NCBI RefSeq assembly: GCF_051652165.1
Contig: NZ_JBOFTR010000005.1
Span: 1 to 59,984, forward strand
DNA: 59,984 bases
Source: Plesiomonas sp051652165
Lineage (GTDB): Bacteria > Pseudomonadota > Gammaproteobacteria > Enterobacterales > CAMTGL01
Direction: 5' to 3'
In this document: positions 26,360 through 34,566 of the stretch, one piece after another
Position numbering within the stretch: position 1 is the first letter of the stretch
How the letters are laid out: each line of letters opens with the position of its first letter
Position numbers and translations under genes: made by a program
Notes under the pieces: generated by a model
Told to the model about the DNA's origin: nothing
What the model saw: the letters and a program-made list of their open reading frames with translations, nothing else
Database searches by the model: none

Positions 26360-28465
26360 ATGAGTCTGGAAAAGTTGTATATTGAAAAAGAGCTCAGTTG
26401 GCTGTCTTTCAACGAGCGAGTACTGCAAGAAGCGGCAGATAAAACTAACCCGCTGATTGAGCGAGTACGTTTTTTAGGTATTTATTCCAATAACTTAGAT
26501 GAGTTTTATAAAGTTCGCTTTGCCGATGTAAAGCGCCGTATTTTGATCAATGAAGAACAGGGAACGGAAGCCAGTGCCCGCCATTTACTGAAAAAAATCC
26601 AAGCTCGTGTTCTACGCATGAATCAAGATTTCGATTCGCTTTATAACGAATTATTATTAGAGATGGCACGCAACCAAATATTTTTGGTCAATGAGCGCCA
26701 GATTGCCGATAGCCAAAAAAACTGGCTAAAAGAGTATTTCCGGCAGAATGTATTACAGTTCATCACGCCTACCATGCTGTCATCACAAGTTGATCTGGTT
26801 CAATTTTTAAAAGATGACTATACCTATTTAGTTGTCGAAATGCGTAAAGAGTCAGAGACACAATATGCATTAATTGAGATCCCTGCCAGCCGTTTACCCC
26901 GCTTTATCACATTACCACAAGAAAAGCCGCGAAACCGTAAGACCATAATTTTACTCGATAATGTGATTCGATTTTGCCTTGATGATATTTTTCGCGGCTT
27001 TTTTGAGTACGATTCACTCACCGCTTACTCGATGAAAATGACGCGTGATGCTGAGTACGATTTGGTCAATGAACTTGAGTCTAGTCTGCTTGAGCAGATG
27101 TCATTTAGTTTAAAACAGCGATTAACCGCTGAACCAGTACGCTTTGTTTACCAACGCGATATGCCTGATGAGTTAGTTGATTATTTAAAAGAAAAACTTG
27201 GCATATCCTCTTACGACTCGATCATTCCAGGTGGTCGTTACCATAATTTTAAAGATTTCATTGGGTTCCCAAATGTAGGTAAACCGTCATTGGTGAATAA
27301 GCCAATGCCACCGCTTGAGCAATCAATTTTCCTGAGCCACGATACAGCGTTTGATGCCATTAAAGAGCGGGATATTCTGCTGTACTACCCTTATCACACA
27401 TTTAATCACTTTACTGAGTTGTTACGGCAAGCCTCTTTTGATCCAAACGTAGTTTCAATCAAAATCAATATTTATCGGGTAGCGAAAGACTCTCGGATTA
27501 TTGATTCAATGATCCATGCGGCCAATAATGGTAAAAAAGTGACCGTGGTCGTTGAGCTGCAAGCCCGTTTTGATGAAGAAGCAAATATTCATTGGGCAAA
27601 ACAGCTCACTGAAGCGGGCGTGCATGTTATTTTTTCTATTCCAGGATTAAAAATTCACTCAAAACTTTGCCTAATTACTCGCCGTGAAGGTGAAGTGTAT
27701 GAACGTTATGCACACGTAGGTACGGGTAACTTTCATGAAAAAACAGCACGTTTATACACTGATTTTACCTTATTAACGCGTGATCCACGCATTACCAATG
27801 AGGTTCGGCGGGTATTTAACTTTATTGAGAACCCTTATCGCCCCGTCACCTTTGAACACCTGATTGTATCGCCACAAAACTCGCGCAAAATGCTGTATAA
27901 ATTGATCGATCAAGAAATTTTGCATGCACAAAGCGGGCAAAAATCGGGGATCTCTCTTAAGATCAATAATCTGGTGGATAAAGGGCTCATTGATCGCCTG
28001 TATGCAGCTTCCAATGCCGGTGTTACCGTGCGGCTGCTGATCCGTGGTATGTGCTCACTGGTGCCGGGGTTAAAAGAGGTGAGTGAAAACATTCACATCA
28101 CCAGTATTCTTGACCGCTACCTAGAGCATCCGCGGGTCTATGCATTTGAAAATGCCGGCGATACCTTGGTGTATATCTCCTCCGCCGACTGGATGACGCG
28201 CAACATTGATTATCGTATTGAAGTGGGCACCCCGATTTTAGATGCCGAACTGAAAAAGCAGGTGTTGGATATTCTTAATCTGCAATTTAATGACACTGTT
28301 AAAGCACGGATCATTGATAAAGAGCTGAGTAACCGTTATGTACCACGCGGTAATAAGCGTAAATTACAGTCTCAACTGGCTATCTATGATTATTTTAAAG
28401 GCGTAGAACTCCGCGAACAGCAGGCCGAACACGATGCCAATCACCACATTATCAGCCACAATTGA
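26360..28465 (+). CDS. ppk1: Polyphosphate kinase Ppk1
   Basis: Ppk1 polymerises the terminal phosphate of ATP into polyphosphate. The 701-residue protein has the N-terminal helical domain (YIEKELSWLSFNERVLQEA; FLGIYSNNLDEFYKVRFADVKRRI), the head domain, and two PLD-like C-terminal domains with the autophosphorylated His in GLKIHSKLCLITR and the second His in YLEHPRVYAF. The segment HVGTGNFHEKTARLYTDF is also typical. AAGGA lies 6 bases before the ATG. It is divergent from pstC and overlaps ppx by 32 bases, so ppk1-ppx is an operon. Confidence 0.98.
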   Translation: MSLEKLYIEKELSWLSFNERVLQEAADKTNPLIERVRFLGIYSNNLDEFYKVRFADVKRRILINEEQGTEASARHLLKKIQARVLRMNQDFDSLYNELLLEMARNQIFLVNERQIADSQKNWLKEYFRQNVLQFITPTMLSSQVDLVQFLKDDYTYLVVEMRKESETQYALIEIPASRLPRFITLPQEKPRNRKTIILLDNVIRFCLDDIFRGFFEYDSLTAYSMKMTRDAEYDLVNELESSLLEQMSFSLKQRLTAEPVRFVYQRDMPDELVDYLKEKLGISSYDSIIPGGRYHNFKDFIGFPNVGKPSLVNKPMPPLEQSIFLSHDTAFDAIKERDILLYYPYHTFNHFTELLRQASFDPNVVSIKINIYRVAKDSRIIDSMIHAANNGKKVTVVVELQARFDEEANIHWAKQLTEAGVHVIFSIPGLKIHSKLCLITRREGEVYERYAHVGTGNFHEKTARLYTDFTLLTRDPRITNEVRRVFNFIENPYRPVTFEHLIVSPQNSRKMLYKLIDQEILHAQSGQKSGISLKINNLVDKGLIDRLYAASNAGVTVRLLIRGMCSLVPGLKEVSENIHITSILDRYLEHPRVYAFENAGDTLVYISSADWMTRNIDYRIEVGTPILDAELKKQVLDILNLQFNDTVKARIIDKELSNRYVPRGNKRKLQSQLAIYDYFKGVELREQQAEHDANHHIISHN

Positions 28466-29975
28466 GAATAAACCCAAAGAGATTGCAGCCATTGATTTAG
28501 GGTCAAACAGTTTTCATATGGTAGTAGCAAGGGTTGTTGATGGATCTCTTCAGATTTTATCGCGCATTAAACAGCGGGTGCACTTAGCTGATGGGTTAGA
28601 CAACCATAACCATCTAAGCCAAGAGGCCATTGATCGAGGTATTGCTTGTTTAGCCATGTTTGCTGAACGCTTACAAGGCTTTGATGAAGACAATGTGCGT
28701 ATTGTGGCTACGCATACACTACGCCGCGCGGCCAATGTTGATGATTTTCTGGCACAAGCTGAAGCGGTACTGCCTTTCCCCATTGAAATTATTGCAGGCC
28801 AAGAAGAGGCGCGTTTAATCTATTTAGGTGTAGCCCATACCCAGCCTGAAACTGGGCGGCGATTAGTGGTTGATATTGGCGGCGGCTCTACTGAAATGGT
28901 TATCGGTGAGGGTTTTACACCGATATTTGCCGAAAGCCGCCAGATGGGCTGTGTCAGCTTTGCCCAGCGTTTTTTTCCCAACGGTAAAATCTCGGCCACG
29001 GCATTTAAAAAAGCGTGTGTCGCGGCACAACAAAAGCTCGAAAATCTAAGCTGGCAATATCGTCAGTTAAACTGGGATTTTGCGCTGGGATCTTCAGGTT
29101 CAATCAAAGCCGTGCATGAAGTGATTATTGCTATGGGCGATAAAGATGGCCGAATTTCACGTGAACGCTTAGGCCGTATTGTCGAGAAAGTGCTTGAATT
29201 TCCGGATATGGACTCACTGAAACTGGTCGGTTTGTCAGAAGACCGGCAATCGGTGTTCGTGCCCGGCTTGGCCATTTTATGCGGAATTGTTGATGAGCTA
29301 AAAATCAATGAAATGCGCTTTTCTGATGGTGCATTACGTGAAGGCGTGATGTACGAGATGGAAGAGCGGTTTCGCTTTGAAGATATTCGGGTTCGCACTG
29401 CTCTGAGCCTTGCCGAGCGTTATAAGATTGACCGTGATCAGGCAGGCCGTGTACGCGATACCGCAATGAATTTGTATCATCAGTGGCTATTTGCTAACGC
29501 TGATACTGCTAATCCAAAACTTGAAGTTTTGCTTGGTTGGGCAGCATTGCTGCACGAAATAGGCTTGAGTATTAATGATAGTGGTATTCATCGCCATTCA
29601 GCCTATCTTTTACAACACACGAATCTACCAGGTTTCAACCAAGAACAACAAAATTTATTGGCAACTTTGGTACGTTACCACCGTAAAGCACTCAAACTTG
29701 AACTGATGCCCTCATTTGCTCTGTTTAAGAAAAAATCACTCTATCCGTTAATTCGGATTTTGCGCTTGAGTGTGCTACTCAACAAGCAACGTCAGGCCAC
29801 TAACCCACCTGCATTTGCACGATTATCAACGCAAGATCACGATTGGGAACTCAGTTTACCTGCACAATATCTTCAGCAAAATATGTTGGTACAGGCCGAT
29901 CTTGAGATAGAGCAACAATATTTACAGGATATAGGCTGGTCATTAACGTTATCTGAAGCTTCCACTGCAGAATAA
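28434..29975 (+). CDS. ppx: Exopolyphosphatase
   Basis: Ppx removes terminal phosphates from long polyphosphate and may also act on pppGpp. The 513-residue protein, the same length as E. coli Ppx, is of the sugar-kinase/Hsp70 fold: phosphate-1 loop AAIDLGSNSFHMVVARV near residue 18, catalytic Glu region IEIIAGQEEARLIYLGV, and phosphate-2 loop LVVDIGGGSTEMVIGEG. The C-terminal HD-like half contains LLHEIGLSINDSGIHRHSAYLL. It starts inside the end of ppk1, which couples synthesis and breakdown of the same polymer. Confidence 0.96.
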   Translation: MPITTLSATIENKPKEIAAIDLGSNSFHMVVARVVDGSLQILSRIKQRVHLADGLDNHNHLSQEAIDRGIACLAMFAERLQGFDEDNVRIVATHTLRRAANVDDFLAQAEAVLPFPIEIIAGQEEARLIYLGVAHTQPETGRRLVVDIGGGSTEMVIGEGFTPIFAESRQMGCVSFAQRFFPNGKISATAFKKACVAAQQKLENLSWQYRQLNWDFALGSSGSIKAVHEVIIAMGDKDGRISRERLGRIVEKVLEFPDMDSLKLVGLSEDRQSVFVPGLAILCGIVDELKINEMRFSDGALREGVMYEMEERFRFEDIRVRTALSLAERYKIDRDQAGRVRDTAMNLYHQWLFANADTANPKLEVLLGWAALLHEIGLSINDSGIHRHSAYLLQHTNLPGFNQEQQNLLATLVRYHRKALKLELMPSFALFKKKSLYPLIRILRLSVLLNKQRQATNPPAFARLSTQDHDWELSLPAQYLQQNMLVQADLEIEQQYLQDIGWSLTLSEASTAE

Positions 29976-30012
29976 ATACGCCATGGAATACCAATAAAAC
30001 CAAGGATGAAAT

Positions 30013-30906
30013 ATGCAACAACGTCAACTGGCGGCCAATGGGCCGCTTTTTTCTCGTATGGTGATGGGCTATTGGCGTTTAATGGAGTGGGGTTTTAATG
30101 CCCAGCAAACAGCTACCTTCATTCAGCAGCACCTTGATTTGGGTATCACAACCACCGATCACGCAGATATCTATGGCAGTTATCAGTGTGAACAGGCATT
30201 TGGCGATGCGCTGCGTTTACAACCCTCATTACGGCAACATATTCAGATTGTCAGTAAATGTGGGATTGCATTAACCACCCGCCCTGAGTATGCGTTGAAC
30301 CACTATATTACCAACACTTCCCATATTATCGCCTCAGCAGAACGTTCATTGCGTAATTTACACACTGATTATCTGGATTTGTTGTTGATCCACCGTCCTG
30401 ATCCACTCATGGATGCCGATGAGGTAGCTCAAGCATTCACTACGCTGCGTAAAAGCGGCAAAGTGCGCCATGTGGGTGTCTCTAATTTTACCGCTCAGCA
30501 GTTCTCGTTACTGCAAAGCCGATTGGATTTTCCATTAGTCACAAATCAAGTCGAGATTTCACCGCTGTATCAGGATTTACTGCTCGATGGCACGCTGGAT
30601 CTGTGTCAGGAAAAACGCATCCGTCCGATGGCGTGGTCGTGTCTAGGCGGTGGGCGTCTGTTTACCGATCCGGCATACCAGACGCTGCGTGATGAGATCG
30701 AGGCTATTCGCGGTGAGTTGGGCGCTATCAGTATCGAGCAAGTGGTCTATGCATGGATTTTAGCCTTGCCAAGCCAGCCACTCCCTATTATTGGATCGGG
30801 TAAAATATCTCGTGTAACACAGGCAAGCCAAGCACTTAATTATACTATCAATCGTCAGCAGTGGTTTCGTATTCGCCGAGCTGCTCTTGGTTACGATGTT
30901 CCGTAA
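30013..30906 (+). CDS. ydhF: Aldo/keto reductase, YdhF-like
   Basis: This 297-residue NADPH-dependent TIM-barrel oxidoreductase shows the catalytic tetrad regions: Asp and Tyr in TTTDHADIYGSYQCE, Lys in IVSKCGIAL and His in LLLIHRPDPLMDADEVA. The VRHVGVSNFTAQQ strand and the C-terminal cofactor loop (LPIIGSGKISRV) follow. Sequence is closest to E. coli YdhF; the substrate is unknown. AAGGA lies upstream of the ATG. It follows ppx by 37 bases, so it may be read with ppk1-ppx, though no phosphate-related role is implied. Confidence 0.85.
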   Translation: MQQRQLAANGPLFSRMVMGYWRLMEWGFNAQQTATFIQQHLDLGITTTDHADIYGSYQCEQAFGDALRLQPSLRQHIQIVSKCGIALTTRPEYALNHYITNTSHIIASAERSLRNLHTDYLDLLLIHRPDPLMDADEVAQAFTTLRKSGKVRHVGVSNFTAQQFSLLQSRLDFPLVTNQVEISPLYQDLLLDGTLDLCQEKRIRPMAWSCLGGGRLFTDPAYQTLRDEIEAIRGELGAISIEQVVYAWILALPSQPLPIIGSGKISRVTQASQALNYTINRQQWFRIRRAALGYDVP

Positions 30907-30992
30907 TGAACATTATAAAGAGAGCATGATCATTTTCTCTACTCTCTATTAAAAATAAATCGTTATTTAAGCAATCAAATAAGCCTGACTGG

Positions 30993-31046
30993 TTTTATCT
31001 TTTTATCTTTTTATCTTTTTATCTTTTTATCTTTTTATCTTTTTAT
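30993..31046. repeat. Octanucleotide tandem repeat (TTTTTATC)n
   Basis: The 8-bp unit TTTTTATC occurs about 6.5 times in a row without mismatch, with ATC at 30997, 31005, 31013, 31021, 31029 and 31037. It is in the non-coding gap between convergent ydhF and pstS, before their shared terminator. Confidence 0.95.
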
Positions 31047-31075
31047 ATTGCTCAATTGAAGATAATAACGTTAAT

Positions 31076-31107
31076 AAAAAGGCCACCTTAATAAAAGATG
31101 GCCTTTT
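31076..31107. terminator. Bidirectional terminator between ydhF and pstS
   Basis: AAAAAGGCCACCTT and AGATGGCCTTTTTT form a stem around GGCCA(C/T)CTT with A/T tracts on both sides, between two convergent genes. Confidence 0.9.
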
Positions 31108-31160
31108 TTAGCTCTTTACTTTATTGCAAAAATACGATTTATCTGTAAATCATCACGGTA

Positions 31161-32132
31161 TTATTTAATACCCAATGCATCTAAATCTTTTGCGACAACT
31201 TTAGCCGGAACAGGGATATAACCGTCTTTCTCAACCAACTCTTGACCTTGCTTTGACAGAACCATTTTCAGGAACTCAGCCGTCATTGGATCAAGCGGTT
31301 TGTTTGGGTGCTTATTCACGTAAATATAAAGGTAACGTGATAACGGATATGAACCGTTGATAGCATTTGCTTCTGTAGGCTCGACATAAGCGGTGCCCTT
31401 CTCAGCCAGCGGCAGTGCTCGCACGCCTGAGGTTTTATAACCGATACCGGTATAACCAATGCTGTTAAGTGATGCACCAACTGATTGAACGACCGAGGCT
31501 GAACCGGGTTGCTCATTCACGTTACTGCGAAAATCACCTTTACACAGCGCATGATCTTTAAAATAACCGTATGTGCCCGATACTGAGTTACGGCCATACA
31601 ATTGGATATCTTTATTAGCCAGTTCGCCAGTAACACCTAATTGCCCCCAACGGGTAACAGGCTCATTTGCGCCACATTTGAGTGTGGTAGAGTAGATAGC
31701 GTCAAGTTGTTCAAAATTCAACCCTTTGATTGGGTTATCTTTATTGACAAATACTGCCAACGCATCAATTGCAACAGGTACGCCGATAGGTTGATAACCA
31801 AATTTTTTCTCAAAGGCTTCGATCTCTTTGCCTTTCATTTTACGGCTCATTGGGCCTAATTGTGCAGTACCTTCGGTTAACGCCGGAGGTGCAGTAGAAG
31901 AACCCGCAGCTTGAACTTGAATATTAACGTTTGCGTATTCACGCTTAAATTGTTCAGCCCACAACGTCATCAAGTTTGCTAATGTATCAGAACCGACAGA
32001 AGATAAATTACCTGAAACACCACTGACTTTTTTATAATCAGCCAAATCACTGTCTACAGCAGCATAGACACTACTGGCAAATGAAGCGACGATGCTAAAA
32101 CTTAAGGCGCTGACCAATGCTTTCAATTTCAT
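31161..32132 (-). CDS. pstS: Periplasmic phosphate-binding protein PstS
   Basis: PstS captures phosphate and delivers it to PstCAB. The 323-residue protein has a Sec signal peptide (MKLKALVSALSFSIVASFA, cleavage after VYA) and ligand-binding segments: VGSDTLANLMTLWAEQF, QAAGSSTAPPALTEGTAQLGP, GVPVAIDALAVFVNKDNP and RNSVSGTYGYFKDHALCKGDF. GGAGAG lies 6 bases before the ATG. It is separated from pstCAB by ppk1-ppx-ydhF and instead follows phoB-phoR, with its own strong PHO-box array. A terminator closes it. Confidence 0.96.
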   Translation of the reverse strand: MKLKALVSALSFSIVASFASSVYAAVDSDLADYKKVSGVSGNLSSVGSDTLANLMTLWAEQFKREYANVNIQVQAAGSSTAPPALTEGTAQLGPMSRKMKGKEIEAFEKKFGYQPIGVPVAIDALAVFVNKDNPIKGLNFEQLDAIYSTTLKCGANEPVTRWGQLGVTGELANKDIQLYGRNSVSGTYGYFKDHALCKGDFRSNVNEQPGSASVVQSVGASLNSIGYTGIGYKTSGVRALPLAEKGTAYVEPTEANAINGSYPLSRYLYIYVNKHPNKPLDPMTAEFLKMVLSKQGQELVEKDGYIPVPAKVVAKDLDALGIK

Positions 32133-32188
32133 TTTAAACTCTCCATAAACGGTCCTTCGTAGAAGTCGGGCTAGTATCTAGCGAACTG

Positions 32189-32228
32189 ATGACAGTTTTA
32201 TATCTTAAAGATGACATTTAAATGACAT
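32189..32228 (-). promoter_or_regulatory. PHO-box array upstream of pstS
   Basis: On the minus strand TGTCATTTAAATGTCAT has two near-perfect half-sites (TGTCAT) 11 bases apart (plus-strand ATGACA at 32211 and 32222). A third, CTGTCAT (32189-32195), is exactly 22 bases further toward the gene, leaving one degenerate unit between. The array ends about 57 bases before the pstS ATG. Confidence 0.88.
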
Positions 32229-32317
32229 GCAGCTATTTATTTGCCTATTTTCTTTTTTTCATCTACGCACACGTTGTTCAACCAGCGATGTGATTTATTG
32301 TTTCAATATTATTAAGA

Positions 32318-33655
32318 TTACTCAGTAAAAGCCGTATTTCGCTTCTCTTGATGAATAACAGGAATACATTGAACTAACAACGAATGCGGCATAATAAACG
32401 AGAACTGACTACCAATGCCCAGTGTGCTTTGAATATCTAACCGACTATCATGGTGAATTAATGCGTGTTTAACAATGGCTAATCCTAAGCCACTTCCCCC
32501 TGTTTTACGGGATCGCGTTTTATCTACTCGATAAAAACGCTCAGTGAGCCGACCAAGATGGTTGGCTGGAATACCAGGACCATTATCATTGACCTCAAAA
32601 CAAGCTCCACTTGAGTTTTTATACCAGCGTACGTGAATTTGTGTGCCTTCTGGTGTGTGATTAATGGCGTTATACACCAAATTAGAGACTGCACTACGTA
32701 ACTGATCTGCATCACCGTATACAAATAACTGATGGTCGATATCAAAACTGACTGTATGCTCTTGGCTTAAGCCGATGGTATCGTGCTCTAGCAGATCTAA
32801 TATCGCCGGAATATCTACCGGTTCATTAAGGTTAATTTCTGGCGCAGCTTCAATACGCGAAAGGGTTAAAATTTGCTCAACCAGGGCTTCCATACGCTTA
32901 GTCTGTTCGAGCATTGTTTTGTGGGCTTTTGCCCAAAACTCAGGATCAGTGTCGTCGTCGTCAAGCATCTCAAGATAACCTTGTAATACGGTCAATGGCG
33001 TACGCAACTCATGGCTAACATTGGCAAAAAAGTTGCGCCGCATACCTTCTAACTGACGTATTTTGGTAATATCACGTGCGGAGATCAAAAACTGCCCTTC
33101 GCTATAGGGCATAACGCGTAACTCAACATACCGATCATGATTGGCTGGAGAGGCAATCACTAAAGGTTTACTGAAGTTTTTAGTGTGCAAATAAGCGGAA
33201 AAATCAGGGCTACGCACAAGGTTTAAAATATGCTGCCCGCTGTCTTCCGGCCAGCGAAAACCGAGAATATGCTGTGCCAGTTTATTACACCAAAAAATAC
33301 TGCCATCTTCAGTACATACTACCACGGCATCGGGCAGAGACTCTGCCCCACTGCGAAAACGGCGAATGAGTGTAGCTAATTCCCGGCGACGACGGCGATT
33401 ACGTTGCTGTAAGCGGTAAATACCGTTAAACAGTGGCCCCCAGCTACCTTTTCCTGTCGGTGGGGTCATGCTTTTATCTACCCATAACCAGCTTGATAAT
33501 TTAAGCTGATTATAGAAGTGCCAGAGCAAAGCCATCACCGATGCAGTAATCATTAACAGTAGCGTATGCCCAAATAACAGGCTGGCAATGAGTGCGGGGA
33601 TATAAAAAAACGCTAACTCTTTTGCTAACGTTTTCCATGACAAACGCTCAACCAT
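32318..33655 (-). CDS. phoR: Phosphate regulon sensor kinase PhoR
   Basis: PhoR phosphorylates PhoB under phosphate limitation. The 445-residue protein has two N-terminal membrane helices (residues about 10-50), a basic linker, a PAS domain (about 100-190: DAVVVCTEDGSIFWCNKLAQHILGF), the HisKA box NVSHELRTPLTVLQGYLEML, and an ATPase domain with VYNAINHTPEGT, VNDNGPGIP and GGSGLGLAIVKHALIHH. There is no large periplasmic sensor, as expected, since the signal comes through PhoU/Pst. It lies 49 bases after phoB and probably shares its transcript. Confidence 0.97.
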   Translation of the reverse strand: MVERLSWKTLAKELAFFYIPALIASLLFGHTLLLMITASVMALLWHFYNQLKLSSWLWVDKSMTPPTGKGSWGPLFNGIYRLQQRNRRRRRELATLIRRFRSGAESLPDAVVVCTEDGSIFWCNKLAQHILGFRWPEDSGQHILNLVRSPDFSAYLHTKNFSKPLVIASPANHDRYVELRVMPYSEGQFLISARDITKIRQLEGMRRNFFANVSHELRTPLTVLQGYLEMLDDDDTDPEFWAKAHKTMLEQTKRMEALVEQILTLSRIEAAPEINLNEPVDIPAILDLLEHDTIGLSQEHTVSFDIDHQLFVYGDADQLRSAVSNLVYNAINHTPEGTQIHVRWYKNSSGACFEVNDNGPGIPANHLGRLTERFYRVDKTRSRKTGGSGLGLAIVKHALIHHDSRLDIQSTLGIGSQFSFIMPHSLLVQCIPVIHQEKRNTAFTE

Positions 33656-33704
33656 GTTCTACTCCATACCTCGGCACTCATATTTTCAACAAGAATTTTA
33701 GGTA

Positions 33705-34394
33705 TTAATAACGGGATGAGAATCGATAACCAGAGCCTCTAACCGTTTGTACCAGTCGATCATGGCCTGAAATTTCTAAGGCTTTTCGTAAACGACGAAT
33801 GTGTACGTCTACTGTACGATCTTCGACATATACATTCGTGCCCCATACGTTATCGAGTAGCTGTTCACGGCTGTACACTCGCTCTTGATGAGTCATAAAA
33901 AAGTGCAATAGCTTAAACTCTGTAGGCCCCATATCGACAGGGTGCTCACCGGAGGTAACACGGTGAGAGATGGGATCAAGTTTTAGGCCTTGTACATCAA
34001 TCACATCCTCAACTGATGTGGGTGATATTCGGCGCATCACTGCTTTTATACGGGCAACTAGCTCTTTAGGAGAGAACGGTTTGGTGATGTAGTCATCAGC
34101 ACCTACCTCTAATCCACGTACTCTATCCTCTTCTTCACCACGGGCTGTTAGCATCACTACCGGAATACTGCGCGTGATCTCTTCCCGTTTAAGGTGTTTG
34201 ATCAGTTGAATCCCTGTTCCCCCTGGCAGCATCCAATCGAGTAAGATCAGATCAGGGTAAGGTTCGGCCATTTTATTGATAGCCGCTTGGTAATCTTCAG
34301 CTTCTACCGGCTCATAGCCTTTTTGTTCTAACACAAAACATAACATGTCGCGGATTGGTGCTTCGTCTTCAACGACGAGAATTCGCCTTGCCAT
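33705..34394 (-). CDS. phoB: Phosphate regulon response regulator PhoB
   Basis: PhoB activates Pho genes by binding PHO boxes. The 229-residue protein has a receiver domain (acidic VVEDEAPIRD; phospho-acceptor Asp in LILLDWMLPGG; switch Thr in VVMLTARGE; Lys in DYITKPFSP) and an OmpR-type winged-helix domain (LTPTEFKLL-type GPTEFKLLHFFMTHQERVYS; VEDRTVDVHIRRLRKAL; VQTVRGSGYRFS). AGGA lies upstream of the ATG. A PHO box precedes it (34436-34459), indicating autoactivation. Confidence 0.98.
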   Translation of the reverse strand: MARRILVVEDEAPIRDMLCFVLEQKGYEPVEAEDYQAAINKMAEPYPDLILLDWMLPGGTGIQLIKHLKREEITRSIPVVMLTARGEEEDRVRGLEVGADDYITKPFSPKELVARIKAVMRRISPTSVEDVIDVQGLKLDPISHRVTSGEHPVDMGPTEFKLLHFFMTHQERVYSREQLLDNVWGTNVYVEDRTVDVHIRRLRKALEISGHDRLVQTVRGSGYRFSSRY

Positions 34395-34435
34395 AACGAT
34401 TCCTGTTTAAGTATGTCTCTCCTGAGATCCTAAAA

Positions 34436-34459
34436 CATTATGGGTCATTTTTATTACAG
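34436..34459 (-). promoter_or_regulatory. PHO box upstream of phoB
   Basis: On the minus strand the site reads CTGTAATAAAAATGACCCAT then AATG, closely matching the arrangement of the E. coli phoB PHO box (CTGTCATAAATCTGACGCAT). Half-sites TGTAAT and TGACCC are 11 bases apart. Its near edge is 42 bases upstream of the phoB ATG. Confidence 0.82.
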
Positions 34460-34512
34460 TTACGTTAACATCGTGACTGACCCATTCATTTTCCGCATTT
34501 ATTGTTCATATT

Positions 34513-34557
34513 AAAAATAACGCATACTGTTTTTAGTGAATATTATGCGCTATTTTT
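34513..34557. terminator. Terminator of the sbcDC operon
   Basis: AAAAATAACGCATA and TATGCGCTATTTTT form a 14-bp stem (one wobble pair) around a 17-base loop, with A/T tracts on both ends, just past the sbcC stop and upstream of phoB. The loop is long for a terminator. Confidence 0.65.
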
Positions 34558-34566
34558 CGTGTCACG

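Noticed and set aside
30013..30906. A link of the aldo/keto reductase to phosphate metabolism
   Set aside because: Its only tie is position after ppx; no PHO box or phosphate-related motif is seen.
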